Shown piece by piece: positions 62,948-64,000 of a DNA stretch of 64,000 nucleotides. This DNA comes from CAVXYG01 sp963706835. Lineage in GTDB: Bacteria > Actinomycetota > Actinomycetes > S36-B12 > GCA-2699445. The stretch is from the NCBI GenBank assembly GCA_963706835.1, contig CAVPOB010000016.1, forward strand, positions 62,001-126,000. Direction: 5' to 3'. Within the stretch, counting starts at the first letter, position 1; each line of letters opens with the position of its first letter. A model generated the notes under the pieces. The model saw nothing but the letters and a program-made list of their open reading frames with translations. It did no database searches and was not told where the DNA came from. The position numbers and the translations under genes are program-made.

Positions 62948-63216
62948 TCTGCACCCGATTACGGGGTTTGCACCCGGCGTGGTGGCTGTGAGGGCGTTCC
63001 GGCGGGCGAGTCTGCACCCGATTGGGGTGTTTGCACCCGGCGCGGGGCCTGGAGGGCCAGAATCCGGCTGTCCAGCCCCCGTCCCGGGTGCAGACCCCCA
63101 TCCTGGGTGCAAACTTCCCTCAAAATGCGGCCGTCCAGCCACCGTTTCAGGTGCAGACCCCCGTTCCGGGTGCAGGCTTGGCCCGACGCTCGGCCGTCCA
63201 GACCCCCGCCGGATGC
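62948..63216. repeat. Repeat family A, locus 4
   Basis: Forward units begin at 62948 and 63011 (TCTGCACCCGATTACGGGGT and a diverged copy). Inverted units are at about 63073-63112 and 63135-63174 and a half unit near 63196-63216. These copies are the most diverged of the four loci, consistent with an older element. The forward, forward, inverted, inverted order is kept. Confidence 0.8.
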
Positions 63217-63360
63217 CGACGTCATACAGAGCGCTGGCCCTGGCCCGGGATCCGGCGGGTGAGCCTCCCTGCGCCCGATCCTGACCGCACCAGAGCCTGC
63301 CGAGTCAGGCGCGCCTTGGCGCCGTCGTCACAGGCACGGCCACGAACCGTCGAGAACCGG

Positions 63361-64000
63361 CTACTCCGGCTCACCGGCGGAGCTCAGCGCTCCCAGCACT
63401 CGGCGCAGCGAGGCAAGCCGCTCCACCGCCCCGGGTCCCGCCGCTCCCGATGCCGCGTACGCGTCCAGTGCGCAGTGCTCGTCCAGGTGGGCGCAGGCGC
63501 GCGGGCAGTCAGCGGTGCCAGGCTCCAGATCATGGAAGGCGCGCATGATGCGTGCGACGTCCACGTGCGCCAGCCCAAACGATCGGACTCCGGGCGTGTC
63601 GATGATCCATCCGCCTCCGGGCAGGGCGATGGCCTGTACTGAGGTGGAGGTGTGGCGGCCCCGCCCGGTGACCGCGTTGACGCTTCCGGTGGCCCGGTCG
63701 GCCGCGGGGACCAGTGCATTGACCAGCGTGGACTTGCCGACGCCGGATTGCCCGATCAGCACGGTGGACCGACCTTCCAGCAGAACGTGCAGCGGCTCCA
63801 GGTCTGCGCCGCGCTGCACCGGGACGACGGGGATGTCCAGCGCGGAGTAGGTGCTGCGGACCGCATCGGCCGCCGCGAGGTCGGTCTTGGTCACCACGAT
63901 GAACGGCCGCAGCCCGCCGTCATAGCCGGCGATGATGGCGCGATCGACAAACCCGATGCGAGGCTGCGGGTCTGCCGCAGCCACGACGACCGCCAGCTGC
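63361..64000 (-). CDS. rsgA: Ribosome small-subunit-dependent GTPase RsgA (3' part; runs off the window)
   Basis: The C-terminal 213 residues of RsgA, a circularly permuted GTPase that matures the 30S subunit. The G4 motif TKTDL comes before G1 GQSGVGKST, which itself precedes TGRGRHTST (G2) and DTPG (G3), the permuted order. The C-terminal zinc motif is DCPRACAHLDEHCALD. The frame is open to base 64000, so the OB-fold N-terminus lies outside the window. Confidence 0.92.
   Translation of the reverse strand, partial: QLAVVVAAADPQPRIGFVDRAIIAGYDGGLRPFIVVTKTDLAAADAVRSTYSALDIPVVPVQRGADLEPLHVLLEGRSTVLIGQSGVGKSTLVNALVPAADRATGSVNAVTGRGRHTSTSVQAIALPGGGWIIDTPGVRSFGLAHVDVARIMRAFHDLEPGTADCPRACAHLDEHCALDAYAASGAAGPGAVERLASLRRVLGALSSAGEPE

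Larger units (their letters stand above)
62699..63360. other. 662-bp gap between convergent genes; holds repeat locus 4
   Basis: No gene. A low-complexity GGTTGGCGGGCGG stretch (62786-62862) is followed by repeat family A (62948-63216). The last 140 bp before rsgA show no clear feature. Confidence 0.6.

Overview
The window is about 64 kb of chromosomal DNA from a high-GC actinobacterium. Codons almost always end in G or C, GTG starts are common, and the gene content is the core set of Actinomycetes: OtsAB trehalose synthesis, a ROK glucokinase, a KGGVAKTT-type ParA, AdnAB helicase-nuclease subunits, UvrD2, mycoredoxin, MoeZ and a UPF0182 protein. From about 16.5 to 48.4 kb the order follows the M. 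tuberculosis Rv3213c-Rv3193c neighbourhood: ParA, RhlE, ferritin-like, DUF3107, TetR, MoeZ, then AdnA, AdnB, NudC, Mrx1, UvrD2, ABC1 kinase, TOMM-E1-like, DUF2342, PDZ protease, UPF0182. From 1 to 9.1 kb the order follows Rv2187-Rv2182c and the Streptomyces glkA region. The exact lineage cannot be fixed from this sequence. I see no prophage, integrase, transposase or CRISPR array.

Layout. 0-9 kb: a small Cys-rich protein, a degenerate acyl-CoA synthetase, two SRPBCC proteins, a metallophosphoesterase, an ArsA-like ATPase, glucokinase and a PlsC acyltransferase (lipid and sugar housekeeping). 9-15 kb: acyl-CoA-binding protein, acyl-CoA dehydrogenase, stress protein, otsA-otsB. 15-25 kb: anti-sigma-type ATPase and hydrolase, ParA, RhlE, TetR, the divergent YceI/MarR pair, MoeZ and a GerMN lipoprotein. 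25-38 kb: a CDGSH protein, a pseudokinase-flippase fusion, and a DNA-repair and redox block. 38-48 kb: thioesterase, ABC1 kinase, orphan E1-like protein, M20 peptidase, DUF5679, DUF2342 and the PDZ protease/UPF0182 operon, ending at initiator tRNA. 49-64 kb: SDR, RetSat-like oxidoreductase, HhH-PHP hydrolase, DUF6544, a second acyl-CoA synthetase, epoxide-hydrolase-like protein, GNAT, P450, Idi, HisN-CBS operon, DUF2231 and RsgA (cut by the window end).

Two window-wide patterns stand out. First, a GC-rich interspersed repeat built on the 19-mer GCACCCGNNNCGGGGGTTT occurs at four loci (about 0.64-0.87, 24.84-25.09, 54.06-54.47 and 62.95-63.2 kb). Each locus has two forward units followed by two or more inverted units at roughly 63-bp spacing. 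All four lie in the long gaps between convergent genes. The one other long gap between convergent genes (after tRNA-fMet) carries an unrelated inverted repeat. Second, nine conserved genes or reading frames need a one-base correction (four of these within AdnB, one each in five others), and a tenth is possible. Every one is a single extra base, never a deletion. That points to insertion-type assembly error unless it is shown to be real.
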